Assembly (NCBI GenBank): GCA_037833965.1
Contig: AP031352.1
Span: 23,850,501-23,914,500 of the forward strand
From: Marchantia polymorpha subsp. ruderalis
Lineage: Eukaryota > Streptophyta > Marchantiopsida > Marchantiales > Marchantiaceae
Direction: 5' to 3'
DNA length: 64,000 nucleotides
The notes below the pieces were generated by a model. It was not told where the DNA came from and did no database searches. It saw only the letters and a program-made list of their open reading frames with translations. Shown piece after piece: positions 52,203 to 63,869 of the stretch (position 1 is the stretch's first letter; every line of letters begins with the position of its first letter). The position numbers and the translations under genes are program-made.

Positions 52203-53950
52203 AAAAATGACAACAAATTGATGCTCACAATTATTTTCACCTCTTCACTGCTACCCTGCAATATTTCAAAAAACAGAATATTATAGTATATAATTAATAA
52301 AATTAAATATCATTATAATAATGTTAAACATCATTAAAATATCGATAGGTTCACGAGATATAAAGTTGAGTATGCATGGATAAAAACTAGAGAGTACTAC
52401 GTTGAATGTATGGCGCTTTGTGTTACTAGTAGTACGTGATTGCAACTTCTGATTTGTTACTTGTGTCAGGAACGAGGAAGACAAATAGAAATTTCTGGCC
52501 AAAATATCATGGAATCATGATTTGTGAGTTACATTCGAATGTTGTACCAGAGCTTGGGAAGTAAATTCAAGATCACGGACATGTTTGCAGAGAGAGAAGT
52601 TCAATGAGCCATCCGCATGCTGAACTCATAAGTAATAATCAATGATCCATGTGATTAAAACCAACACCATCAAAATCTATCAATGCAAAATTCTCTAGAT
52701 AGTGGTTACCTGCGTACCTGAATTTATTATCCCCAAGTCTTCGTACTTGTCCAATGCTTTTGTGTTCAGCATCAACTGTCTTCCTTCAGGCTTACTAAGA
52801 AATACTCATAAATGCTGGAGTTCTCCTTGGCTATCACAAAAACAGGGCAAGGGTATACTTGTCTGTTGTGTCACATATAGCTTGTAATTTTGTTCTTCTT
52901 ATATGTTGCCCTCCCTAATATTTTCAGACAGTGCCTTGGCGTCCTGATCACAAACAGAGTGACAAATCAAATCCGTAAGCACAATTAGAACATAAGATAG
53001 CATCGACACTCAACAGAATTACTTGGCTTATTCAATTGCAAAACATATGTTATGCATTTTGTTCTGATCCATTTTTAGATTTTATAAAAGCATCCACAGA
53101 AACTTTTAACAGCAATTCTATATGGGCGAAGCTCATGTAGAATAATCTACCTGTTTGACTTTTTACATATGCTCACACGAGACAGTTCTAGACTGAGTCA
53201 AAAAAACGTTCGAGAACTGGGATAAGATCAAAAGAGATCCATAGCCGAAAATCTTTCTCTACACGTGCTCGTCCATCCAAAGGTCTAGAGCCCGTCGACA
53301 TTTTCTTCAAAGTTTGAAACTCCTCGCCTCGCTAACCTGATGGCGCTAGCTCTAGCTCGCTGGCAGGATGAGGGATGGTTGGCTGGCGTGGCTGGTGTGC
53401 CGTTTTCTGTTTTTTTGACAAGATTGAAAGACAACGAAACATATGAGTTCAAGCGGACAGAAATTTCAAAAAAGCATGAGAATTTGAGCAATTGAGCAAT
53501 AATCCGTTTCTATCCCTCGCTCACTCCAGAGCACGAAAGTATGGAGCGATTCTCAGGTTATGAATGTGATCAAAGAACCACTATACATTTCGATAATTCA
53601 TCTCTGTTGGCTGCAGAATAGTGTCATGTAGGGGGCAGTGTATACAGTCCACGTGGTCGCAAAAGCAAATTCTTCGTCGCGGATGTCGAATCTAGGGGCA
53701 GAGACGAGGGGACTGTCATGCTCGAGTCATCGGATAGGAAGAATCACACTGGTTGTTTGACATTATCGTGCAGGTCAAACGAGCGTTAAAAACAGTCAGA
53801 ACGTCAAGAGAAGAGAGTGTTAATATAGAGAGCATGTAAAGACAAAAACTGAATAATGACGCATGAAAGAAAGAAAGCTTGCAAGAATTACTTTTGTTGT
53901 CTCGGGCAGAATATTCACTGAAGAACAGGAGGTCAAATCGACAAACTTTG
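52203..53950. other. spacer, no gene recognised
   Basis: Mixed composition. Short frames at 52702-52887, 53285-53491 and 53716-53958 match nothing known. A GC-richer patch is at 53280-53400. Confidence 0.35.
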
Positions 53951-54063
53951 CACTTCAATCAAAGAAACTCGAACGGGAGAATGAATTGTATTTCAATTAG
54001 AGAAACTCGAACGAGAGAATGAGTTGCACTGAATCAGAGGAACCCGATGAGGAGAATGAGGTG
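53951..54063. repeat. Three-unit 38-bp tandem repeat
   Basis: Units 53951-53988, 53989-54026 and 54027-54063 share the pattern caatcagagaaactcgaac followed by gagaatgaattg, with scattered changes. Confidence 0.8.
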
Positions 54064-54399
54064 CACTAAACCGCAAAAACTGTTCTATATATTCTGACTT
54101 GCATGCAAAAATTTGTTGTAGGAAGTAATCAGCGTCGTCTTCTCATTGGGGCTGAGTTCTTGATTCACTTAGGTGCCAAATCCCACCCATTTTGGTTTAG
54201 ACGCTTAAAGTAGTGCGCGTTTTGGTCATTTAGGCGCCAACATATACGGTCATCTATTTGAACCATGCCTGCACATAATTGATGCTCACAAACAATAACA
54301 TGTTCATCTAATCTTTGCTTTTAAAGAATTTGCTTCATCTATATCAAAACTTGTACTTATGTTACATCATTAAACATTTAATGATCAAATTTCTACTCA
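54064..54399. other. junction at the 3' break of copia relic 2
   Basis: It contains two direct copies of ttaggtgccaa/ttaggcgccaa at about 54168 and 54229. No coding similarity is seen. The copia frame stops being readable around 54400. Confidence 0.3.
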
Positions 54400-57300
54400 A
54401 CAAGTGTGGAGATATTTTCTTATCAGTACAGATGTACTAAAAACTATCTCACTCATTCAATAATTTGATTTGTTGAAAGAAACATACCATCTTACATTAA
54501 CTTTACATGCATTTTGAATCCATTGTTTATAACATTTCATATCACTAGCATATCCAAAAAAACAACATTTCTTGAATGTAAGATCCAACTTGATACTATT
54601 GTACTTACATATGAGAACATAAGCCGTGCAATCAAAATTCTATTGTGTCAACAACTTTAAATAAACATCCAATTGTGATTAAGTTCAAACAATGTCAAGA
54701 AATGAATTGCTAAAAGAGTAATTATTTATCAAATAAATTGCAATATTGTCATATTCAGTTTAATATCCATATGGTAAATCAAATTGACTCAACATACTAC
54801 GCATCTTTCCTCAACATTGTTTGATTGAGCTTCTCAGCATTAGCATTCTATTGTAGAGTATAAATCTTGATGAAATAATGAACAATTGCCTACTCTTTGC
54901 AATAATTTCAAATTTCACTAATTTAGACTTTTAGCATTAACATTCTGTTGCGTAGTATGAATCTTGATGAAATAACAAGTACTTTCCTATTCTTTGCAAT
55001 AATTTCAGATATTCTTAAAGTATATGTCCACCACTATACGTACATAAAAATCTCACCTTATGTCAAATCTAAGTTTCAATTTGGACCTTCCAAGTTTTGA
55101 GAGTTCTAAACAGCTCAGACTTGTGTATGAGTAAATAAAGCCAAAAGAAATCTCAAATAATCATCAATGAATTATACATCGTAAAACTTTTCAAAGAATG
55201 AAGTTTTCGGAAAGTATACTGAGACCTGTTGTCACTATGTATGCACAAATTCAAAATAAATTTCTGGAATTGTGAGTTTCAACTTCAAAGATTTGACTAT
55301 CATTCTTGCCCATAACACAATATTTGTCAAATTTTAAGTCAACTTTATCTATGATAGGTAACATTTTTCTATCGCTTATGATAAATTGTTAGCTATTACT
55401 TATGTCTCAGCCTTTAATGCTATACATAATACATTTATAATGTCAAACAATTGATTTCATCACAAATAGTAAAGTACTCTAGCATATATAGAGTGTTGTA
55501 CTTATGAACTCTCAATATAATACTATTATGTATTTTCACCTCAAACATTTCCTTGTTAGAGCTTCATTCAAAGACTTTTGAGTCTAATATTTCAAGAAAG
55601 ATAAAAAAAAAATCTCATGTCTATATGAACTTGATGTGAGAAAATGTACATTGGACTTCATTGAACAATTCAATCTTTATAGATCTAATATACTCAATAC
55701 TACATTATTGATCGTTACACATAAAAATTAAATTGATTTATAATGAAAAAAGCAAAAAAAGATTTCTAAGTTAACTAATTTAATAATCACTTATAGTGCT
55801 TATTTTTATCACGTGATCAACATTCTTTCATGAATTGCATATAATTTATTTTTGACATCATAGTACATTGTCTAGCAAATCATACTCCTCAAAATCAAAC
55901 ATTGGGTAATGGACAATCATCATCTTTGGTTTTCACATTACAATCTTTCTTAACGTGATCATTCTTGCACATTTTCAACATATCATGATATTTTTTATGA
56001 TTTAACCCTAAATTTGGATTTATTCTCATATAAAATATGATTTTCATATTTATTATTCTGTGAATATAATCAAAATTGAATCATATTCAAAATTGTACAG
56101 AAAAAAATATGGAATATATGACAACATTATATTTTGATGTAAATTGTGAATCAATAGAGCATTTATTATAAGTGATTGTTTGCATATCACGATGAAGCAA
56201 GTGATGTGACAACGTCTCATATAAGACAAGCAATGAATTCAAAAGATAAAGAGTTTTTTTATCATGAGTATTTCACTTTTCAAAATTTTAAAGCTCAATT
56301 ACAAGATCATCGAATGAATTTTTGTGCTACATTTTTTAATTTTGAAGCTAATCAGTTTCAAGGAAACATACAACATGTTTGACAATTTTTTTTATGAAAT
56401 TGTCTCTCAAGAGTTTTCAAAATATAATACATTTGTTATACTCATCCACTTGCTTTAGAATTGAAGTTTGCAAATGAAGTGTGTCAATTTTCACATACTC
56501 TTGCTAGAAATCTCTCTAGTCGTCATCCTTATATATGCAAAATTTTGATTCCAATATCTTGCCTATACACATGATCGTCAATTTGTTTTTTCAATTCTCT
56601 TTATCAAAGAAAATAGTCATCACTTCCCTTGTATTTGACTATGTCATATCTTGCTTACTTTGATCTAGTGACCACCATCTAGTTTTGCAAAATAATTGAA
56701 GTTTTTTCTTATGTTTTTTGAATGTAAATTTCTTCTTTTCCATTCATATGTTCGCTTTTTGCAATAATTTTTGTAGATCTATCTAAAATAACAAAAATTA
56801 TGTAATATATTATAATTTCTAGTAGTGGTTTCAACTTTACTTTCACTTTCAACCTCCAATTTAAAGATATAGGTAAACTTTTGTCAACTTTCTTCAGGAC
56901 TCTAGCTAGTGGAACTCTTGCGCCAGTAGGAGGTGCATAACTGCAAGAGAGCTATCAACAATAATACGCCATTTTTTGTACACATTGCACCTATTTCAAA
57001 CAAGAAAACAAGTAGGTTTTTCTCATTTAAAAAAATGGTTGGCAAGAAGAGCAACCTTTGGAAACGTGCCTTATAGCTTGCATTATGTCAATTCATCTTT
57101 TTATCATACTCATAGCGCCCACAAGACTTTGCATTGACTTTGAAAAAATCATACGTCCAACTTGTACTCTTGATATTGTAGATTTACGCATCAGTTAATA
57201 AGTCATGGTCTACAATGATTTAATTCATAAAAACTTCAAACTCCATTAGATGGGAAATCAACCTATAGTTCGCTAGAAGGAATTAAAATCTGAGGTGTAA

Positions 57301-58080
57301 GAAGAGAGATGGTCACTTCCTTGTCTTCCAATACAGTCCAGATTAGACTACTCAAACTTAGATTGAAACACACATCATCTCAATGGATTATTCATGCAAA
57401 CTTAATATTCAAACTTACCAACAGTTCAATGACTATTGTAAATAATTTGAAATCAATTGCGATATAATGTGATAATTATGGGCTAAATATCTCCAACAAA
57501 CTCATCACCACCAAAATACTGAAAATCTATCAACCCGCCTTCAATCATTCAAACAAAATATTGTTTTCATAGTAGATTATATCTGCGTCAAAGATAATAA
57601 AAAATTGAAATATCAAATTTAAAGCTCCAAAAATTTTTCCCCCAAACATTAACTTCAAGATTATAACTTTAACCATCAAATTAAGAAACTAGAAGAAGTC
57701 AAATGATTTTGGATTTTATCAAAAAGCTAAATTCAAGAATGACGCATGACTGCAAGCATCAAAATTGTACAAAGAAGTGTAGTATTTCAATTCAGATCCA
57801 AGTTTATCTTGCTTTAACATCTCTCGGATGAAGCAAAAAATTCAAACAAAAAATATTCAAGCTAGATGTGTAATCACAATCATACTTCCATTCAAACAAT
57901 TTGCTCTATTCTACAACCTTTTTCAATTTGCAAAGAAAAAACCAACTTTCAGTTTGGTAGTGAAGGTATGATGACGTGCAATGGGCAAACTTAATCTCTG
58001 TTAGTTCTTTACATGTTAGAACAACTTTTTGAGTACAAGCCAAGACTAAATATCAATGCCAAGATTGTTCACATATCAGT
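54400..58080 (-). mobile_element. Ty1/copia retrotransposon relic 2 (gag to integrase, 3'-truncated)
   Basis: Minus strand, broken frames. A degenerate gag zinc-knuckle is near 55980-55900 (MCKNDHVKKDCNVK). The gag-pre-integrase segment is near 55350-55240 (YCVMGKNDSQIFEVETH, NSRNLF, VTTGLSILSENF). Integrase ends near 54990 (IKIHTTQQNVNA) and again near 54850 (IKIYTLQ, NANAEKLNQTMLRKDA), so part of the integrase is duplicated. The post-integrase segment near 54660-54480 reads FDCTAYVLICKYNSIKLDL and CCFFGYASDMKCY, as in copia polyproteins. RT and RNase H are absent. Just inside the LTR at 58081, TGATATGTGAAC resembles the initiator-tRNA primer site (8 of 12). The stretch 56000-58050 has no clear coding match. 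A plus-strand open frame (56176-56382) there is unexplained. Confidence 0.8.
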
Positions 58081-58862
58081 TGTTGGATCAAATTCACACG
58101 AAATCACACAAAATGAAAATAAACGAAAAAATTAACGTGATTCTTTGTGCTTTCCAACAAGTGTGTGACTCCGGAGGTCTTTGGGTTGTGGCTAATCTTG
58201 GAGCTCTCTTCTCTCTTTCCTCTATCATTTCTATCAGCGTGGTATTGTACTCTCGGTTGAAAATTTATTGTAAAGATGACCCTTGATGCTAGAATTGAGG
58301 CCGAATTATGAAGTTTGAGACTTCCGGGCCGTGGTCTCGTCCTACTGATTGAAGAATCGTTGTAAAGAGGCGCGTTGATGTTAGAGACCTTGGGCCGAGA
58401 GACAGAATGTTAGACTTTTGGGCCGTGATCTCGTCCTCTTGGTTCAAGAATTGCTATAAAAAGGCGTCGGTGTTAGACTTCGGGCTGACAGACAAAGTGT
58501 TAGATTTCCGGGCCGATCGTCCGAGTTGTGGAGTGCGATGAGGATCTGCGCGTTGTGATAGACGGGGACGACGAGACGGGAGAGAGACTGGTGCCCGTGG
58601 TCTCTAAGGTGGTCTCTAAGGTCCGGTGCCGGGAGAGAGACTGGTGCGCGTGGTCTCTACGGTCCGGTGGCAGGCGAGCGTACACTCCAAGGGAAAACCC
58701 AAAAATTAACATGGTTCGACACTTGTATACACAAAATTAACGTGGTTTACCACTTTGCTACCTCCACGGAAACACGAGTTTTTACCGTAAATGTTCAAGG
58801 GAGCGAGCTAGGTCTCTCCCCCATTAGTATCTACAGGGGTTGACACGAGTTAAAACCTAACA
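58081..58862 (-). repeat. 782-bp LTR of copia relic 2 with a GC-rich internal insertion
   Basis: Minus strand: it starts TGTTAGGTTTT at 58862 and ends GATCCAACA at 58081, giving TG...CA ends. The first about 185 and last about 45 bases match the 185-bp LTR at 45629-45813. Between them lies about 550 bp (58125-58676), GC-rich and repeated, that the shorter LTR lacks. The plus strand of the conserved part contains ACGTGGTTTACC and CTACCTCCACGG, a pattern common in plant copia LTRs. Confidence 0.75.
58290..58515. repeat. Degenerate repeats inside the LTR insertion
   Basis: Modules starting tgttagac...gggcc recur at about 58380, 58408, 58471 and 58499. A longer shared segment (gtggtctcgtcctactgatt / gtgatctcgtcctcttggtt) lies at about 58331 and 58426. 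A plus-strand TATA-like CTATAAAAAGG is at 58454-58464, antisense to the LTR. A second repeat set, ggtctctaaggt, is at about 58597-58665. Confidence 0.7.
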
Positions 58863-60136
58863 ACATGGTCAAACTAGTTTTGGTTTGATGTATAGGCAAG
58901 CTAGTAAATACAATTTTGACAAACATGGCTTAACAATAAAATTTTCTAACCGGAGAAGAATTAATGAAGTATTTGCTATTATCAAAGATTGTGACATCTT
59001 TAGAAAAATGCGCCGAGCATAACATCATAACATAACACAATCATCAACTTGAATCCCAACACATGAAAGTATGTATAAGCATGATAGAAAAAAAAATCTC
59101 CAATGAAACCTCAAACAACTTATAATAGTAACAAGCTCATGATTCTGATTTATTTAGAATGGATATTTGTAGATGTATAATGCTTTGAACGAGTTGAAAC
59201 CTTAGACTCTAAACGCCATGGGAATGAACTTTGGTAAATCGGGATGAAATTCGGATAAATCAGACAAGGAGACCAACGACAGCGAGCAATTAATTCGGCA
59301 TACGTGGGAAGGTGACGGATGATAATTTCAGGGAGAGGAGAATATGAAGGAAATATCGGGATTAAAAGGCATAAGTGTGGAGAGAAAGTTGGAAAAGAGG
59401 GGCCACCATTAAATTACACGTTGAAAGAAAGGCAGGCTTTGATGTGCTGCTGGATCCTACGTGGGAATGGGACTTTCTGCACATTTATCGGATGCGCCAA
59501 TTTACTTCGCGGCTGGACCTGGACTCCTGCGATCAGAGATCTGGAGGGAGGACCATGAAAGCAACAGCTGCAATAGCGTACGTGATTAATGCCAATGTTG
59601 CTCGCGAGCACAAGCGCAGAGGAGATGGAGTCAGAGGGGAGGCCTAGAAGAAGACGAGACTGCATGGCGAAGACAGAGGGCCGGTGGTGACAGACCCGTT
59701 GGACCGACGGCCACCGGAAGATGGTTCACATGGAAGAAAATGGATCATCTACGAAAAATTTCAAAATTTCAAAAGGTGCAGCTTATAACATGCCAACGTG
59801 CAGACAAAGATGAGGACAGAGCGAGAAATCTGTAGACTTTGTCTGAGCTCTGTGCTTGCTGCTCTGATCTGGACTAGCTAGGGTTGATCAGGTTATAGAT
59901 CGTGGAGCTGAGAGTCGTGGAAGGTAGCTGCTCGTTTGAGTCAGCACTCGATTTCCATCGCTGACTGACGAGCCTTTGTTTGAGTACCTGGAGAGGATTT
60001 GCCAGACCTGGATTTGGCAGAGGTTCAAGCTTTTGTCTTGGCGAACAAGCCGGATTACGTTATAGATGTTGTAATTTGATGAACATCCGTCGCCCTTCGT
60101 TTATTTCTGCCTCCCGTGAATCTGAGATGTGGCGAA
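58863..60136 (+). promoter_or_regulatory. Promoter and 5' UTR region of the EAF6 homologue
   Basis: AT-rich to about 59260, then GC-richer up to the ATG at 60137. TACGTGGG-type motifs occur at about 59303 and 59456. Open frames at 59319-59665 on both strands look like composition shadows. Leader structure cannot be set without transcripts. Confidence 0.35.
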
Positions 60137-60235
60137 ATGTCAGGTCAAAGGAACGGGAATCCTCAGGCAGCACTTGCTGTTTTGCTTTCGAAGCGGGAAA
60201 AATTGAACGAAGAGCTGAAAAGTGTGGAGAAGCAG
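60137..60235 (+). CDS. EAF6/MEAF6 homologue, first coding exon only
   Basis: EAF6 is a small subunit of NuA4-type (MYST) histone acetyltransferase complexes in the nucleus. The exon encodes 33 residues from MSGQRNGNPQAALAVLL through SKREKLNEELKSVEKQ and ends at a GT donor. This matches the family's N-terminal pattern: NP-x-AAL-xx-LL-x-KR-x-KL-x-EEL-x-S-x-E, the start of a coiled coil. The next family segment (an LETSYLQDP-like stretch) was not found before 64000. Either the intron exceeds 3.7 kb or the gene is cut. The frame is open and the start fits the family well. It is short, so the assignment rests on one motif. Confidence 0.7.
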
Positions 60236-62328
60236 GTACTGTGATTTCCAGCCTTCAAATGTTGTTATTTCTTACCGGCATTGGTGGAATATTGAACTGC
60301 AACGAATTTTGTATTAGCTTGTGCGCATGTTGTACATAATAGAATTATTGGAAATAGATAACAGTGAGGTTTGAAAGCTCATACCATTTTTATTAATTCC
60401 CATCTCTCATGGCTTCAGACGTGAAAAGTTGGTGCATGCAGTATTTGTATGCCCGTACTAGAGGAGTCAGTCGTATCTGGTGTATTCTGAAACTGGAATT
60501 GTTGGTTCGTTTGGAGTGCATGAGTATCTAGTATGGAGTAATGAGAGCCCGAATTATTATGGAGGTAATCAAGTACGCACTGCAGTTGGTTCCTTTAGAT
60601 ACACATTACGGGTCGGTAGTAAGTCCACACGACTTGCTGGTGAATCTCGCCTGCTGTATACTTAGGGATGTACCTGCCTGCTGGCAGTGAGTGTATAAAT
60701 TGGAGAGTCAGATATGGCATACTTGTTCAATTCGTAAGCTTGCCCTCGTGCCACTGCTCGTCCTTCTTCACTCCGAAGGATGCTTGCTTGCAGCTCAAGT
60801 CCAGTTAGTGGCAATTGCACACATGTGCAGTTTCTGAAACTACGGTTTTTAAACATTCTGATATGTCCAATTAGCATAAATTTACGTGTTTCTGACACCA
60901 CATGAGACAATACTGCTCGGCACATTGACTTCGCTGCACAGCATTCGTTGGTGGCTAAGAATGCTGAGCTTACACCTCTCTTCATTTCTTCTTCTTGCCT
61001 TGGAAAGTACACACAAAGCTTCACCATAGCCCATTCTGTGCGCACCATCACCATAAGACAATTACACTAAACTTACACGGGTTTGCATATGAGTAGGACT
61101 GGGTTACAGCTATCTATAGAATATGACCCATGGGCTTCACTTCTGCATGAACGTGGCTTACACACACTCTCCTCCTCCTTGATGTTGGATGCATTCTGCG
61201 GGCGTCTGCATGTTCTTCATGATTTCAACCGTAGTCGCCATGCATGATACTTTGCAGTCGTCTGCAATGATACCTTTCCTCCACTGCTCTTCTCATGCTA
61301 CAACTTTACCACCTGGTACACGAAATTTGACCTTGCTGATCTCAAACAGCTGGGGGATCCTGCTGGGGGATCCTCTTAGTCACCTTTCCTCACATAAGCA
61401 GGAGGATACTCTTTTCTTTAAACACTGCAGGATCTGTACTTCATTCCGTTGGGTTGGGTTGGTGGCTTGCGTCCGGAGGTTTTCGACTGCCCTTCTTCAC
61501 ACGGACCGTTCGTATCTCCAGATCTCCTCGTCACTTGGGTGGTTTACCTTCTTGATAGTGTATACTTATGCTTTGAAGAGTAGCTCTATCGACAAGTAAC
61601 TGGGATTCCCATGAGAACTAACTGCGCGATCTTCTTAGCTAACTTCGACTTGCTCACTTAGAAAGTCGAGTTCATCCCACGGGTGTTCTCGTTCCGGAAC
61701 ACAGAGGTCTCCACAATACACTTATCAACTATCGAGGATATGTGGAGGACCTTACGTTCCCGCTGTTCCTGAGTTCGAGAATATCATGTCCATCTCTTTA
61801 GATGCTATTGCAGGGGTACCTATCCTCGGGAATCTTGCTTAGTCAATCAGACCTTCTCTGCTCGCACTTGCAGTTTAATGACTTGGCTCTTTCCCAGTCT
61901 GCTACTCTCTCAAACTAAACTGGAAAGTCATGTATAATCTCAACGACGAGAGCCACATGCTAGAGAAAAAATATATAGTCTTTCCGTACAGCGATCCCTT
62001 TAGATCCCTTCAGAGGCTTCAGTGGCCCGCTGATTTATCACTTTTCACAACAACACCCGTCACAATGGCTTATGCACCAAGTCCTAACCCAATAGAAAAC
62101 ATAGTATCCGCGCAGTCGACTGTATCTGGAGCTATGCACTAGTGCAATCACTGATACCTAGTCTTGTTTTAGACGGTACTTAGCCCAGTTTCCTGCGGAT
62201 TGATTGGTTTTCAACGGAACTTAATAACAACAGCATATGCACTTCAGATGTCACCCATTCACGCGGAAGAAAATCGCAAATGTAGTATTGGCAGCCCAGA
62301 ATATTTGGCGCGACGCACCGTATAATTA
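60236..62328. other. Presumed EAF6 intron 1, proximal part
   Basis: No later EAF6 exon was recognised. Plus open frame 61189-61599 matches nothing I know and contains a tiny tandem copy (ctgggggatcct twice, about 61350-61375). The tail of this stretch carries a diverged repeat module that recurs after the pogo-like element. Confidence 0.35.
61975..62310. repeat. Two diverged copies of a module also present at 63846-64000
   Basis: Copies at about 62010-62150 and 62160-62310 share ccgctgatt...aacaacagc/cc...tatgca...cgcggaagaaa-like blocks with 63846-64000. They look like decayed copies of one interspersed repeat flanking the pogo-like element. Confidence 0.55.
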
Positions 62329-62447
62329 CAGTAGCCTCCCGCTTAAGTACGCAACCCAGTAGGTATGCATTATTTTCCCAAAAGAATAGTGTTCAAGATA
62401 TATTTTGTTCAACATGTCATGAATAGTCATTTGGGCGCAAGTTTTGA

Positions 62448-62492
62448 AGATGAGTACACATCAACCAAAGATTGGTTGATGTGTACTCATCT
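62448..62492. repeat. Perfect 20-bp inverted repeat, 5-nt loop
   Basis: Arms 62448-62467 and 62473-62492 are exact reverse complements around aagat. It lies inside the pogo-like element, before its first internal repeat. Confidence 0.93.
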
Positions 62493-62956
62493 GACATTAG
62501 AAGGCTGTATTTCGGTAGTAGACAAAAAAAAATCAAGCCGGTATTTACCATATTGTAGACGTTTTCAGATAATATTGGGCAATAAACACGTAGAGGTCGT
62601 CTAAAGCTTCCAAAAATCCAGGGTAGGATTTGTTGACTTCAACTACCTTTCCGTAAGCAGCACCTTTTACAACCCTCAGCTCCGTGTGATTGATTTAGCC
62701 ATTACAGGATGCCTTCAAGTCTGTTTCCAAAATGAAGAACTTAATGCAATACTTTTTGCTTTGGCTGTGGCGGAATAGGGAGATTGGACGACACATGATC
62801 TATATCCAGATGTAAAGCATGTCTTCAAGCTCAATGAAACAACCAACTGTATTGAAAAGTCTTCTCTTTAGTTTCATCAGATATCAAGGAAGATATTTTT
62901 AGAATTTTAGGCAGTAGAAAAAAAAAACAAGCCGATATATACCAGATGTTTCAGAT

Positions 62957-63150
62957 CACATCTTAGTATCTTTTGATTTAGGTTATTATATTAGGGACAT
63001 CATTAGTTACCGTTCTAGTGCTCTTGGCACTAGCTAGGGATTGATCATTGGGGTCTTTTCCTTGTTTGTGGTTTTTTACTTGTATTGTGTTTTTCAGCCT
63101 TTTGACCCTTTGGGTCCCCGGGCTTGATCTATTACCATTTACCATTTACA
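62957..63150 (+). mobile_element. About 195-bp insertion with a (ACCATTT)n tail, non-LTR-like
   Basis: Comparing the two internal copies of the pogo-like element shows this segment only in the second copy. It ends gggcttgatctattaccatt followed by ACCATTT repeats (63131-63149). A 5'-truncated LINE or SINE with a short tandem tail would look like this. The family is unknown. Confidence 0.45.
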
Positions 63151-63691
63151 GTGGGCAATAAACACGGAGAGGTCGTCTAAAGCTTCCAACAATCCAGGGT
63201 AGGATTTGATGACTTCAACTACTCTCCGTGAAGCAGCACCTTTTACAACCCTCAGCGCCTTGTGATTGATTTAGCCATTACCAGGATGCCTTCAAGTCTG
63301 TTTCCAAAATTGATTAACTGAATGCAATACTTTTTGCTTTGGCTATGGTGGAATAGGGAGATTAGGATGACACATGATCTGAACACAGATGTAAAGCATG
63401 TCTTCAAGCTCAATGAAGCATCCAACAGTATAGAAAAGTCTTCTCTTTAGGTTCATTAGATACGAAGGAAGATCTTTTTAGGATTTGCTCCCGCTTGTCT
63501 CACACATTTTTGACAGCTGCTTCACTAACATCTTACTCGAGCTAGAGACCTTTTTCTGGGAGCATCCGTGTTGCTCAGCTTCTCTATTATATCGCATCGG
63601 TGGGATTCATTTAGGCGTTCCCGTTTAGTTTCTTTGACATCGCAATCGAATCAAAAGATTAGGAAGTGATTCATCTAAGTACGCTCCTACC

Positions 63692-63869
63692 GGCTCGGCT
63701 AAGTATGCACTATCCTCCCAGGTTCAAGGTGCGTACTTAGGCAGGAGATTACTGTATACTTGTTTTAGACATTAGTTTCTGGCTCGGCAAAGTATGCACA
63801 ATCCTCCCAGGTTCAAGATGCGTACTTAGGAGGGAGACTACTGTATACTTGTTTTAGACATTAGTTTCT
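63692..63869. repeat. 89-bp tandem duplication of the right terminal repeat
   Basis: Copies 63692-63780 and 63781-63869 share ggctcggc-aagtatgcac through ttttagacattagtttct with few differences. Each contains one terminal-repeat copy, so the element has two possible right ends (63754 and 63843). Confidence 0.88.

Larger units (their letters stand above)
62329..63843. mobile_element. pogo/Tigger-like DNA element remnant
   Basis: The left end reads CAGTAGCCTCCCGCTTAAGT after a TA. The right end, in reverse complement, reads CAGTAGTCTCCCTCCTAAGT, also bordered by TA. Ends starting CAGT with a TA target are typical of the pogo group of Tc1/mariner transposons. The interior has two direct copies of a block of about 330 bp (62577-62907 and 63154-63486). 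Faint matches to the C-terminal part of pogo transposases can be read on its minus strand, but with stops. The right end itself is duplicated. The element is non-autonomous. Confidence 0.55.

Noticed and set aside
56176-56382. 68-codon plus-strand frame within copia relic 2
   Set aside because: It opposes the element's direction, is AT-rich and matches nothing; too weak to call.
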